A DNA stretch of 64,000 bases. Source: Flavobacterium fragile. Lineage in GTDB: Bacteria; Bacteroidota; Bacteroidia; Flavobacteriales; Flavobacteriaceae. The notes beneath the pieces are model-generated. The model saw nothing but the letters and a program-made list of their open reading frames with translations. It was not told where the DNA came from and searched no databases. The stretch covers positions 62,001-126,000 of the forward strand of contig NZ_JAMLJN010000003.1 in assembly GCF_023634865.1 (NCBI RefSeq), written 5' to 3'. Position 1 is the stretch's first letter. Each line of letters starts with the position of its first letter. The translations under genes and the position numbers were made by a program. Shown piece by piece: positions 26,045-34,839 of this stretch.

Positions 26045-27558
26045 TTGTATTAGTTCATGATTTTCATAAAGTTTTAAAAATTGAAGGAATTCATGAGAAC
26101 GAATATAAAATCGTTACTCAAGAGTTATCTATAGCAAAAATGATTTATGTATTGGCTTCCTATTATCCTGAAGAAATACTAGTGTGGTGTAATGAATCGG
26201 TCTATTCTTCATTAAATCGAGCTTTTATTGAAGAGGCCTTTCCCCATAATCGGTATATGTATTCGTTTAATCCTGTTGGGAATTATTTGCCTGATGCTAT
26301 TGGGTATGTAGAAGAATCTCCTTTTATAAATATTAATAAAGCAGTCCATTATCCTACTTGGCAAATGAGTAGTGTTGTGGGAGCCATGAAGTCAAGTACC
26401 ATTTTACTAACCGATAAAACGTATTGGACAACCAGTACTAATTTAGATTTTGTGTTGAATTCCATTGCTAAATTGTACCAACCTCTAGGAATGTTTTGTT
26501 ATTCGGAACCACAATTAATAGCAGCTTCAAAAAGTCAGATAACCTATCCAGTAGCTACAACTAAAGAATTATTTTCCTTTGTGTCGCAACACTACAAATG
26601 GGTGTGGAAGCACTTTCTTTTATTGTGTTATGTGATTTTTGAAAATCGGCTACCTTTATTACCATGGTTGTTTTCTATATTTAAAACCCAGCAAAAAGTA
26701 AACCAAGAAGAGTTGAATTTCGAAAACTACCAATCCGTAATAAATTGGGAAAATGAAACCATTGATGTAATCATTCCAACTATCGGAAGAAAGCAATACT
26801 TATATGATGTTTTAAAGGATTTAAGTGGGCAAACGCATTTGCCTAAAAATGTTGTAATTGTAGAGCAAAATCCAATTCAAGATAGTGAATCAGAATTAGA
26901 TTATATTCACAATGAAGTTTGGCCCTTTAAAATTAAACATATTTTTACCCATCAAACTGGGGCTTGTCAAGCTAGAAATAAAGCGTTGGATTTGTTAGAG
27001 AGTAAGTGGTGTTTTTTTAATGACGATGATAATAGATTTGATGAGAATTTAATAAAAGAGGCACTTAAATTTTTAATTGATTATCATTTAAGCGTTTTTT
27101 CAACTAATTATCTATTAAAAGAAGAAACTCAATTGTATAATTCTATCAGTCAAACTACAATATTTGGTTCTGGTAATTCATTTATCAAAAGTGAAATTAC
27201 AAAAACGATTGGGTTTGAACTAAAGTTGGAATTTGGTTATGGAGAAGATACAGAGTATGGTTTGAAATTAAGAAATAATGGTTTTGATATTATATATAAT
27301 CCTATTATCAAGATAATTCATTTAAAAGCGCCAATGGGCGGGTTTAGGACTAAATTTATACACCCTTGGGAAAAGGAACCAATACAGCCAAAACCATCAC
27401 CTACTATTATGTATGTGAAAGAAAAATATAGTACTAAGGAACAAATGTTAGGGTATAAAATGCGCTTGTTTTTAAAAACATATCAATATAAATTTTGGAA
27501 AGTAAAAGGGTTTGAAAAGCAATGGAAACAAAGTAAATATTGGTCAGCAAAACTTTAG
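26041..27558 (+). CDS. Two-domain protein: unknown N-terminal half plus GT2 glycosyltransferase
   Basis: 505 residues. The C-terminal part from about 237 is a GT2 domain: ETIDVIIPTIGRKQYLYDVL, SGQTHLPKNVVIVEQNP, FFNDDDNRF (DDD near 324-326) and FGYGEDTEYGLKLRNNG (about 397-413). The N-terminal ~230 residues have no family I recognise; they contain aromatic stretches and one hydrophobic segment (WKHFLLLCYVIFENRLPLLPWLF, about 197-219). This half could recognise the acceptor or be a second, diverged transferase. It overlaps the GT4 gene by four bases and ends 6 bases before the exostosin-like gene. Confidence 0.78.
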   Translation: MIVLVHDFHKVLKIEGIHENEYKIVTQELSIAKMIYVLASYYPEEILVWCNESVYSSLNRAFIEEAFPHNRYMYSFNPVGNYLPDAIGYVEESPFININKAVHYPTWQMSSVVGAMKSSTILLTDKTYWTTSTNLDFVLNSIAKLYQPLGMFCYSEPQLIAASKSQITYPVATTKELFSFVSQHYKWVWKHFLLLCYVIFENRLPLLPWLFSIFKTQQKVNQEELNFENYQSVINWENETIDVIIPTIGRKQYLYDVLKDLSGQTHLPKNVVIVEQNPIQDSESELDYIHNEVWPFKIKHIFTHQTGACQARNKALDLLESKWCFFNDDDNRFDENLIKEALKFLIDYHLSVFSTNYLLKEETQLYNSISQTTIFGSGNSFIKSEITKTIGFELKLEFGYGEDTEYGLKLRNNGFDIIYNPIIKIIHLKAPMGGFRTKFIHPWEKEPIQPKPSPTIMYVKEKYSTKEQMLGYKMRLFLKTYQYKFWKVKGFEKQWKQSKYWSAKL

Positions 27559-27564
27559 AAATTA

Positions 27565-28593
27565 ATGCTTAAATTTTACACAGATATTACCCAATTAACT
27601 CCAGAAAATCGCAGTCGTGTTTTTCCACTTCTTTTTGATTGGTTTTATTTAGAGAATCCAAAAGTTAAGGAGTATTTTATCTTTGTTGATACTATTGAAG
27701 CAGCCGATGTGTGTATTTTACCTGTAGATCTTGGGTATTATTTACATAGTAAAAGAAAGCACGAAATGAATTTGTTTATAGCTTCAGCAAAAAAACAAGA
27801 TAAAAAGGTATGGGTATATAGTGCGGGCGATTTTGGCACTTCGTTTTCTGATGAGGTAATTACGTTTAGACTAGGTGGCTTTCATAGTAAAATGAATGCT
27901 AACACTTTTGTTATGCCTTCCTTTATTAATGATCCTTATCACACTATATTATCAAAAGAATGGCAACCGATAAATAAAACCATTAAACCATCTGTTGGTT
28001 TTGTTGGAAATGCAGATGGCTCATTTGTAAAATGGGTAAAGGAGTTGTTAATTTACTTTAAACAAACGCTAAATCGGTTTTTGAAAAAAGATTTTACAGA
28101 TCATCAAGTTTTTTTTCCATCAAGTAGTATTCGTTTTCGGCTTTTAGAAAAAATAAAAGCATCAGAAATGATTCTTGCGGATTTTGTATATAGAAATAAA
28201 TATAGAGCGGGTGCTACTTCAGAATCACAAAAAGTAAAAACCACCTTAGAGTTCTATGAAAATATAGAGCGTAATTTGTATACATTTTGTTTGCGTGGTT
28301 CGGGGAATTTTTCAGTTCGATTTTATGAAACGTTAATGATGGGTAGAATACCTATTTTGATTGATACCGATGTTCGTTTACCCTTTCACAAAGAAATAAA
28401 TTGGAATGCCCATTGTATTATTTGTACTAAAAATAATTTCATTCAAAAAATTATTGATTTTCATAATTCCCATTCAATTGATGAGCTTAAAAATATACAA
28501 TTACAAAATAGAACTTTGGCTTTAAATACGCTAAATCGGCAAAATTATTTCATTTCGATTTCAAAGATTTATCAAAATAAACATGAACTTTAG
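27565..28593 (+). CDS. Exostosin-like (GT47-type) glycosyltransferase
   Basis: 342 residues. The strongest signal is FCLRGSGNFSVRFYETLMMGRIPILIDTDVRLPF (about 246-279, given with its key residues R249 and E260), which matches the conserved C-terminal segment of exostosin/GT47 proteins (CLRG...S.R..E....G.IP....D...LPF). VCILPVDLGYY and KKVWVYSAGDFG fit the N-terminal half. GT47-like enzymes in bacterial clusters add hexuronic or hexose units; donor unknown. Overlaps the next gene by 11 bases. Confidence 0.8.
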   Translation: MLKFYTDITQLTPENRSRVFPLLFDWFYLENPKVKEYFIFVDTIEAADVCILPVDLGYYLHSKRKHEMNLFIASAKKQDKKVWVYSAGDFGTSFSDEVITFRLGGFHSKMNANTFVMPSFINDPYHTILSKEWQPINKTIKPSVGFVGNADGSFVKWVKELLIYFKQTLNRFLKKDFTDHQVFFPSSSIRFRLLEKIKASEMILADFVYRNKYRAGATSESQKVKTTLEFYENIERNLYTFCLRGSGNFSVRFYETLMMGRIPILIDTDVRLPFHKEINWNAHCIICTKNNFIQKIIDFHNSHSIDELKNIQLQNRTLALNTLNRQNYFISISKIYQNKHEL

Positions 28594-29578
28594 TCTCATC
28601 ATTTGTACCTATAAGCGCCCTCAAGCATTACTCACTTTACTTCAATCTGTAAAGCAACAAACACTATATCCTCATGAGATTCTAATTGTGGATGGTTCGC
28701 CTGATGATTTCACCAAAGAAATGCTGAGTCAACATTCTTTTCCCAATTTGAAGTATTTTAAAGTAGAAGATAAAGATAGAGGGTTGACGAAACAGCGCAA
28801 TTATGGGATTTCAAGAGTTTCTGAAGCTAGTGAGGTGGTTTGTTTTTTGGATGATGATACGGTTTTAGCGCCTACATATTTTGAAGCGATTATTCAAACT
28901 TATCAAGACTATCCAGAAGCTTTAGGTGTTGGAGGATATATAACGAATGAAGTTATATGGCAGCACGTAGGAGTTAATTATATAGCTAAAGTTAATGAGT
29001 TTTATTATGATGGATGGAAACGCAAAGATGGTTCGCGTTTTGTTTGGCGTAAAAAGTTAGGTTTGGATAGTGATGAACCGCCTGGTTGCTCTCCTGCGTT
29101 TTCTCATGGTCGTAGTGTTGGGTTTTTACCTCCTTCGGGTAAAGTTTATCCTGTGGAACAGTTAATGGGAGGAGTTTCTTCTTTTCGAAAAACTGTTTTC
29201 GAGTCGTTTCAATTTTCTACTTATTTTGAAGGCTATGGTTTGTATGAAGATGCGGATTTTACTTTGCGCGTTTCTAAAGTAGGGCAATTGTATTTGAATA
29301 CGGCTGCTCAATTAGAACATCACCACGATGCTGCAGGTCGCCCGAACCAATACGCTTATGGCAAAATGGTGGTTCGTAATGGTTGGTATGTATGGCGGGT
29401 TAAAAATCCGAACCCTTCTTTATCGGCACGATTCAAATGGCATGCGATAACTTTATTATTAACAGGCATTCGAGCTACTAATGTGATTACTACTCCAAAG
29501 AGAAAAGAAGCCTTTACGGAGACTTTAGGGAGAGTTGTGGGGTGGTTTTCGTTGTTTTGGAAGGCACCTAGGGTTTAG
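28583..29578 (+). CDS. Glycosyltransferase family 2
   Basis: 331 residues. FSLIICTYKRPQALLTLL at the start, ILIVDGSPDD (about 33-42), VCFLDDDTVLAP (about 90-101, DDD metal site), MGGVSSFRKTVF and YEDADFTLRVSKVG (about 220-233). The FLDDDT version of the motif is common in sugar transferases of exopolysaccharide loci. Last gene of the 19.4-29.6 kb run; no hairpin terminator follows directly, only repeats. Confidence 0.87.
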   Translation: MNFSLIICTYKRPQALLTLLQSVKQQTLYPHEILIVDGSPDDFTKEMLSQHSFPNLKYFKVEDKDRGLTKQRNYGISRVSEASEVVCFLDDDTVLAPTYFEAIIQTYQDYPEALGVGGYITNEVIWQHVGVNYIAKVNEFYYDGWKRKDGSRFVWRKKLGLDSDEPPGCSPAFSHGRSVGFLPPSGKVYPVEQLMGGVSSFRKTVFESFQFSTYFEGYGLYEDADFTLRVSKVGQLYLNTAAQLEHHHDAAGRPNQYAYGKMVVRNGWYVWRVKNPNPSLSARFKWHAITLLLTGIRATNVITTPKRKEAFTETLGRVVGWFSLFWKAPRV

Positions 29579-29830
29579 TTTCAAGTTTCAAGTTTCAAGT
29601 TTCAAGTTTGAAGTTGTCCCTGTCCTTGTCCTTGCCCTTGATTTTTTAGGAACACAGATTGAAGAAATCTCAAAAATCTTTTATTTACTTTTAAACGTTA
29701 TCCAGGTAGATTATATGGTTTAAAATTTTCGTTTCAAGTTTCAAGTTGTTTTTTGAACTTGCCCTTGAATTTGTCATTCCGCCAAAGTAGGAATCTCCTA
29801 CAAAGTAGGTCAATCTTTAAGCAAAGCGAA
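29579..29830. repeat. Repeat-rich intergenic DNA after the 28583 gene
   Basis: Starts with four or more tandem TTTCAAGT octamers (about 29579-29610), then CCTTGTCC-type repeats, an AGGAACACAGATTGAAGAAA piece (about 29648) shared with 4.0 and 57.3 kb, and a GTCATTCCGCCAAAGTAGGA element with a short inverted partner (about 29775-29812). No gene seen up to the terminator at 29.91 kb. Confidence 0.7.
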
Positions 29831-29913
29831 AACAATTGCCCTTATTTTTTCCAAATTGTTTAAAATAACACTGTGTGCTTAGTGCAAGCCTTTGTACCTT
29901 GTGGTTATAAAAC

Positions 29914-29945
29914 AAAAAGCCCCAACAAAGTTGAGGCTCTTTTAA
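29914..29945 (-). terminator. Terminator of the minus-strand hypothetical gene
   Basis: AAAAAGCCCCAAC / GTTGAGGCTCTTTT forms an imperfect hairpin with an AAA loop; read on the minus strand it follows the stop codon of the 29957-30706 gene and ends in Ts. Confidence 0.65.
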
Positions 29946-29956
29946 GAAAAACGGGA

Positions 29957-30706
29957 TTATACCACATCAATCAAGTTCAATACATTAAACGCTCCATTTC
30001 GTAAGGGGTATTGCTCCCCATTCACTTCTTGAAAAAATTCAATTAGTAACAAGTAAAATTGCGTCCCACTACCAGTTGGTACTCCTGCGGGAGTTAACGT
30101 AATAGTACTTGGACTCATGTTTAGTAATGTATTCACTACAGGACTATATTGAGCATTATAATCTCCCGTACTAAAATCTAACTTAATAAAGGCACTACGA
30201 AAAGCTACATGAGTAGCTCCTTCAGGAACTTGTAACTGATCTGTGGGAACTAAATTTTCAATCGTAACAACTCCAGTTGTGGTGTCTAAACTAAAAGGAG
30301 CATGGAATACAGCTTGTAAGGCAGCCCGATTATTGAAATCAAAACCCTTCAATAATTGTTTGCCATTAATTGTAGCTAGTCCCTCACTAACTATGCGTTC
30401 ACCACGAGCAGAACTGCTATCTAATTGTCGGACTTTACTCAAAATACCCATCATGCGACTACTCATACGAGGATCTTTGGCACGATTTAACATAGTACCA
30501 ATTGCATTGCGCAATAACTTACCAGACTGTGCCGTTGAACCAAATTCGGCGATATTCTCACGTGTTCTAATATAGGCAGGATCATTCATGATTCTCCCTT
30601 TTGAAACCCCTCCCTTGGTGCGTACCAAGTGCCCGTCTACACTTTTATAAAAAGTTAGACCCTCTAGCGTTCCCGCTACTTTTAAAAATGACTGTTGCTT
30701 TGCCAT
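29957..30706 (-). CDS. Conserved hypothetical protein of Bacteroidota type
   Basis: 249 residues, no signal peptide or membrane segment. The N-terminus runs MAKQQSFLKVAGTLEGLTFY and continues YKSVDGHLVRTKGGVSKGRI and DPAYIRTRENIAEFG; basic helical stretches follow (KLLRNAIGTMLNRAKDPRMSSRMMGI, about 63-88), then a beta-rich C-terminal half. I have a general memory of this N-terminal pattern (VR.KGGVS..RI.NDP...RTREN..EFG) in Bacteroidota proteins of unknown function; nothing supports a role in glycan synthesis. It is the only minus-strand gene within the polysaccharide locus, has its own terminator, and is followed upstream by more than 1 kb without genes, so it may be a separate insertion. 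Confidence 0.75.
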   Translation of the reverse strand: MAKQQSFLKVAGTLEGLTFYKSVDGHLVRTKGGVSKGRIMNDPAYIRTRENIAEFGSTAQSGKLLRNAIGTMLNRAKDPRMSSRMMGILSKVRQLDSSSARGERIVSEGLATINGKQLLKGFDFNNRAALQAVFHAPFSLDTTTGVVTIENLVPTDQLQVPEGATHVAFRSAFIKLDFSTGDYNAQYSPVVNTLLNMSPSTITLTPAGVPTGSGTQFYLLLIEFFQEVNGEQYPLRNGAFNVLNLIDVV

Positions 30707-31067
30707 AATTTTCTTTTTTTAAAGATTTATAAAATGTTTTGTAAATCAGGCGCCTTGATTTCGATTTCAAAACTAGAACAACTTTTTCAATCAAAAAAAG
30801 AATGAGTTCCGTTTGCGCTCAAATGTGCTGTTTTGTTCCATTTTGTAACATTATAACCGTTAAAATTGGTAATCAAAATTTATTAATTCGAATTTACTAG
30901 ACTTTTCTTTCAGTGTTAGCTAAATTGTAATTCCTTATAAAAAGGCATTGCAACTCTACTCATTTCTAATACACTTCGTGTTAATTCGTGTAAAAACTTT
31001 GCGAAACTTTGTGTTACAGCCTCCTTATGTTATCATTTAATCCATTGGTCTCCCATAGATGTTCCAT

Positions 31068-31100
31068 ACATATCCCGTACATATCCCGTACATATCCCGA
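31068..31100. repeat. 11-bp tandem repeat (ACATATCCCGT x3)
   Basis: Three adjacent copies of ACATATCCCGT, the last ending in A, 15 bases before the 128-bp array. The preceding 30707-31067 stretch is AT-rich with no gene or clear signal. Confidence 0.85.
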
Positions 31101-31114
31101 GAGTAACCATATAA

Positions 31115-31595
31115 AATTTGTTTCATGTCACAACATTATAAAATGGGTTGGTTTTACTTTGTTGAATTATGTAGCAAAATAGAATGGATAGAATGAAGTG
31201 TCCTATTTTTTTAAAAGGCTTCAATTTAAGTTTGCGAAGTATAATTTGTTTCATGTCACAACATTATAAAATGGGTTGGTTTTACTTTGTTGAATTATGT
31301 AGCAAAATAGAATGGATAGAATGAAGTGTCCTATTTTTTTAAAAGGCTTCAATTTAAGTTTGCGAAGTACAATTTGTTTCATGTCACAACATTATAAAAA
31401 GGGTTGGTTTTACTTTGTTGAATTATGTAGCAAAATAGAATGGATAGAATGAAGTGTCCTATTTTTTTAAAAGGCTTCAATTTAAGTTTGCGAAGTACAA
31501 TTTGTTTCATGTCACAACATTATAAAAAGGGTTGGTTTTACTTTGTTGAATTATGTAGCAAAAAAGAATGGATAAAATGAAGTGTCTTATTTTGG
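31115..31595. repeat. 128-bp tandem repeat array (3.75 copies)
   Basis: Units begin AATTTGTTTCATGTCACAAC at 31115, 31243, 31371 and 31499, an exact 128-bp period; the first three are complete and nearly the same, the fourth stops at about 31595. Each unit contains TTTTACTTTGTTGAATTATG, CCTATTTTTTTAAAAGG (a weak inverted repeat) and CTTCAATTTAAGTTTGCGAAG. 128 is not a multiple of three, and no frame stays open across units, so it is non-coding. No unique spacers, so not CRISPR. It lies just upstream of a small DNA-binding-like gene and could be an iteron-type binding array or repeated small-RNA units. Confidence 0.9.
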
Positions 31596-31723
31596 GAATG
31601 ATCAATAAAGTACTATTGTGTTGTAAAACTTTGAAAGTAAAAGTTTTCACGTAACACATTTAAAAAGAAACACGTGTTTATTTTGAAATATAAGTTAAGT
31701 ATTAAAAACAAAAATTAAAAATT

Positions 31724-31927
31724 ATGTCAAGAATTATTATGACTCCAAAAGAGGTACAAATTATTTTAGGAGGAAGCTCCAGCTATGCCAGAAAAGTAGT
31801 TAGAGTAATTAAAAAGAAAAACAACAAGTTGAAACACCAAAAAATAACTGTAAAAGAGTTTTGCAGAGATCAAGGCTTAGAACTACAAGATGTTATTCAA
31901 GAGTTAAAAGAATTTTATAAACGGTAA
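31724..31927 (+). CDS. Small helix-turn-helix-like protein
   Basis: 67 residues, basic (about 14 Lys/Arg). MTPKEVQIILGGSSSYARKVV (from residue 6) looks like the helix-turn-helix start of excisionase-type or small regulator proteins (TPKE...ILG.S...A...), followed by KITVKEFCRDQGLE. Inferred DNA binding. It stands alone, 128 bases after the tandem array, with no partner gene. Alternatives are a phage-type regulator remnant or a small structural protein. Similar short proteins recur in Flavobacteria, without assigned function as far as I know. Confidence 0.6.
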   Translation: MSRIIMTPKEVQIILGGSSSYARKVVRVIKKKNNKLKHQKITVKEFCRDQGLELQDVIQELKEFYKR

Positions 31928-32022
31928 TGATGTTTTTAATTCAGGTTAATTGTATCTTTACTTTTTAATTTAAATAGAAGAGAGTAAGATAATTTTCTAC
32001 ACTTTGTTATTAATTAGTTTAA

Positions 32023-33018
32023 ATGATAAACATTGAAATAAAACAGTGGACATCACATCATAATCATTTTATGTATTCATTATTGCTTTATTGTGAATCG
32101 AATAGAATGGTTTTTAAAGTAAAAATAAATGAATCTTTATCATCTGTAGGTATTGTCATAAAATACAATGAAAAGATTGCTTATTTGGATTATTCAGATG
32201 ATTTTCATTTTTCGGATATGCCAGAAAAATATGATTTTTATTATAAAAGATCATTAAAAAGGGAACACATGAGACATAATATTTTCCCTTTAAATTTTCA
32301 AGTTAATTTTGCTTACCATCCCTATAAAATGGCTTTGAAGATGCCTTTAGATTTTAATTTTATAAAACAGAGTAAAGTAGAATTTTCTAGAGCTATAGAT
32401 TTTCTAAAGATTACCAATATGTCTCATTTTTCAATGCTTTTATCAAAATTTAAAAATAGTTCAACAGCTAATAATGGAAGAGTTATTTTCTGTACCAGAC
32501 TATGGGATCCAAAAAACACAAATGATGAGGAGGAAAAAATAAGACGAGAGCGTCAAAATTTTTTTAGAATAAATGCGTGTAGAATAATTAAAGCAAATTA
32601 TAAAAATTCTTTTGTGGGTGTTTTTGATTCTGAATTGGCACGAAAATTATGCCCTGAGCTTATTTTTAATTCAAAAGTTTTGTCTAAAAAAGCATATTTA
32701 GAAGAATTATTAAAAGCAGACATTTGCATAGCTGATGATGGGTTAAAAGATTCAGCAGGATGGAAAATAGGTGAGTACTTAATGTTGGGTAAAGCGGTTA
32801 TTACTACTCCTTTAAATGTCTATATTAGTGATTTTTACGAAGGTAAAAATTATATGGTTTTAACTAATAGAGCATCTTTTGAAGAATTACCAGAAAAAAT
32901 AGATTTTTTATTAGAAGATGATAAGTATAAGCAGATGGGATTGAATAATAAAAATTGGAGTGAAAAGTATCTTTTTCCAAATTCTTACATAGAAAATATC
33001 TTAAAGAATTTAAAATGA
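32023..33018 (+). CDS. Glycosyltransferase-like protein (GT-B type)
   Basis: 331 residues, AT-rich. The C-terminal part has the donor-loop layout of GT1/GT4 enzymes in a weak form: LKADICIADDGLKDSAGWKIGEYLMLGKAVITTPLN (about 230-265), then YMVLTNRASFEELPEKIDFLL. VIFCTRLWDPKN (about 154-165) fits the first strand of the C-terminal domain. The N-terminal ~150 residues are unassigned. It overlaps the next glycosyltransferase by four bases (ATGA), supporting a role in the same assembly pathway. Confidence 0.65.
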   Translation: MINIEIKQWTSHHNHFMYSLLLYCESNRMVFKVKINESLSSVGIVIKYNEKIAYLDYSDDFHFSDMPEKYDFYYKRSLKREHMRHNIFPLNFQVNFAYHPYKMALKMPLDFNFIKQSKVEFSRAIDFLKITNMSHFSMLLSKFKNSSTANNGRVIFCTRLWDPKNTNDEEEKIRRERQNFFRINACRIIKANYKNSFVGVFDSELARKLCPELIFNSKVLSKKAYLEELLKADICIADDGLKDSAGWKIGEYLMLGKAVITTPLNVYISDFYEGKNYMVLTNRASFEELPEKIDFLLEDDKYKQMGLNNKNWSEKYLFPNSYIENILKNLK

Positions 33019-34217
33019 AACTTTTAATTATAACCCATGTTCCGCATATCAAGGTAAACCATGAGTACTTTGGTTATGCCCCTTATGTTCGAGAGATGAA
33101 TATTTGGTTGCGCTATGTAGATGAGGTAGTTGTAGTGGCTCCATTGGTACAAGAATCATTGACTCCTATTCATGAATCGTATGTAACCAATTCTCCTTTT
33201 CGTTTTGTCAAGGTACCCGAATTTGATCTCACCTCCTTTTTCAATCAACTCAAAGCGTTTCCAAGGGCGTTAGTAGCTATGGTAAAAATATATCAAGCAA
33301 TGCAACAAGCGGATCACATTCACTTACGTTGCCCGGGGAACATGGGTTTGTTAGGGGCTTTGGTTCAGATTTTATTTCCTAAAAAGAAAAAGACGGCCAA
33401 GTATGCTGGTAATTGGGACCCTAAGAGTAAGCAACCTTGGAGTTATCGCCTGCAGCAATTGATTTTGTCGAATCCCTTTTTAACTAAAAACATGCAGGTT
33501 TTGGTGTATGGGGAATGGCCGAATCAGACTAAGAATGTGAAACCGTTTTTTACGGCTACTTACAGTGAAGATGAAATTCAGAATTCAGAATTTAGAATTC
33601 AGAACCAATTGTCACTTGCAGCGAAGTCGAGAACTAATGAAAACAGTTTCGACTCCGCTCGACTTGACAAAATAGAGATTAATTTGCCTTCAACTTCTTT
33701 TTTATTTGTTGGCACCTTGTCCAAAGGGAAGCAACCGCTTTACGCCATTCAATTAGTGGAAGCCTTGCACCAACAAGGGGAAAAAGTCCAACTGGAGGTG
33801 TATGGAGAAGGCGAAATGCGTCAAGAACTAGAAAGGTATTTAGCTCAAAACCATTTAGAGGCTATCGTGACGTTACACGGCAATCAAAGTAAGGAAACGA
33901 TTTTACATGCGTATCAATCCAGCCACTTTTTGATTTTACCTTCCAAAAGCGAGGGGTGGCCTAAAGTGGTAGCCGAAGCCATGTTTTGGGGCTGTGTTCC
34001 TATAGCGTCGCCGGTTTCTTGTGTGGCGTATATGATGGGGAACGGGAGTAGAGGTTTACTGCTCACGGAACGATTAGAAGCGGATGTGAATAAGATCTAT
34101 AAATTAGTATCAGATAAAGAGCAGTACCAAAGGATGGCTATTGAAGGGCTCAATTGGTCGCGACAATTTACAACAGATAAGTTTGAGTTGGAGATTATGA
34201 AATTGTTGCGAGGTTGA
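33015..34217 (+). CDS. Glycosyltransferase family 4 with a repeat-derived insert
   Basis: 400 residues. N-terminal half 1-185 (KLLIITHVPHIKVNHEYFGY, HIHLRCPGNMGLLGAL near 101-116); C-terminal half from about 227 (FLFVGTLSKGKQPLYAIQLVEAL, then PSKSEGWPKVVAEAMFWGCVP near 310-330 with the E-x7-E loop). Residues about 188-221 are encoded by intergenic-type repeats: tandem GAATTCAGAATT units followed by a complete palindromic element. The insert sits exactly in the linker between the two Rossmann domains and keeps the frame, so the enzyme may still work. Otherwise a normal member of the family. Confidence 0.85.
   Translation: MKLLIITHVPHIKVNHEYFGYAPYVREMNIWLRYVDEVVVVAPLVQESLTPIHESYVTNSPFRFVKVPEFDLTSFFNQLKAFPRALVAMVKIYQAMQQADHIHLRCPGNMGLLGALVQILFPKKKKTAKYAGNWDPKSKQPWSYRLQQLILSNPFLTKNMQVLVYGEWPNQTKNVKPFFTATYSEDEIQNSEFRIQNQLSLAAKSRTNENSFDSARLDKIEINLPSTSFLFVGTLSKGKQPLYAIQLVEALHQQGEKVQLEVYGEGEMRQELERYLAQNHLEAIVTLHGNQSKETILHAYQSSHFLILPSKSEGWPKVVAEAMFWGCVPIASPVSCVAYMMGNGSRGLLLTERLEADVNKIYKLVSDKEQYQRMAIEGLNWSRQFTTDKFELEIMKLLRG
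33576..33671. repeat. Repeat insertion inside a glycosyltransferase gene
   Basis: About 33576-33605 is a run of ATTCAGA/GAATTC units. 33609-33670 is a 62-bp palindromic element: TTGTCACTTGCAGCGAAGTC at the left, an AACTAATGAAAA middle shared with the copies at 3721 and 4098, and CTCCGCTCGACTTGACAA at the right. It is the same family as the elements around the GIY-YIG gene. Confidence 0.85.
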
Positions 34218-34231
34218 TTTGGTTATACATT

Positions 34232-34660
34232 TTGAGGTTTAGGAACACGGATTTTACTAATTTGGGGAATCTTTGAAATTGTAATTGTTCTTGAAGTCGT
34301 TTTAGGAACGCGGATGACTCGGATTTATTGGATTTGCGCTGATTTTAATTTTAGGTTTGGGTCCGCTAAAGCGGAAGCAGATGATGACTGATCTTCTCTG
34401 CGACTGAAAACTGCGACTGAAAACTTATCTTGTTTCAGTTTTTTGAATGTTGAATTTTTAGGAACACAGATTTTAATAATTTGGGAAATTTTTGGAATTT
34501 TAATTTGGGAATAAATTTTTGAAATTTTGTAACACGGATGACGACGGATTTTCTCTGCGACTGAAAACTGCGACTGAAAACTTATCTTGTTTCAGTTTTT
34601 TGAATGTTGAATTTTTAGGAACACGGATTATAAAAATTTGGGAGTAATCTTTAAAATTGG
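34232..34660. repeat. Left repeat block flanking the 34.8-38.3 kb module
   Basis: One full and one partial unit of the ~205-bp family. Landmarks: AGGAACACGGATTTTACTAA (about 34247), GGAACGCGGATGACTCGG (34305), the perfect inverted repeat TCCGCTAAAGCGGA, tandem CTGCGACTGAAAA, and TGAATGTTGAATTTTTAGGAAC. The second unit begins near 34530. The rest of the gap (34661-34839) has no gene. Confidence 0.85.
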
Positions 34661-34839
34661 TGTTATATGATGGTTGGCTTGAGCTTGTTTGTGGTATTGC
34701 AGGCTTAAAGAGGAAATTTTAAGCAAGTTCATTAGAGATGTATCATTTGTAATGTTTAAGTTGAATTTGTGTATTCTTTGTATTTCTTCTTTTGATTTTT
34801 TCTATTTTTACAGTCTAATCCTTAACACGATAAACTCTA

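Noticed and set aside
29535..29723. 62-codon open frame after the last GT2 gene
   Set aside because: Encodes translated TTTCAAGT octamers and repeat DNA; no protein-like composition.
29957..30706. Assignment of this gene to a phage structural family
   Set aside because: The basic helical N-terminus is suggestive at most; no phage genes are nearby.
31115..31595. CRISPR array
   Set aside because: The repeats are contiguous 128-bp units without unique spacers, and no cas gene is present.
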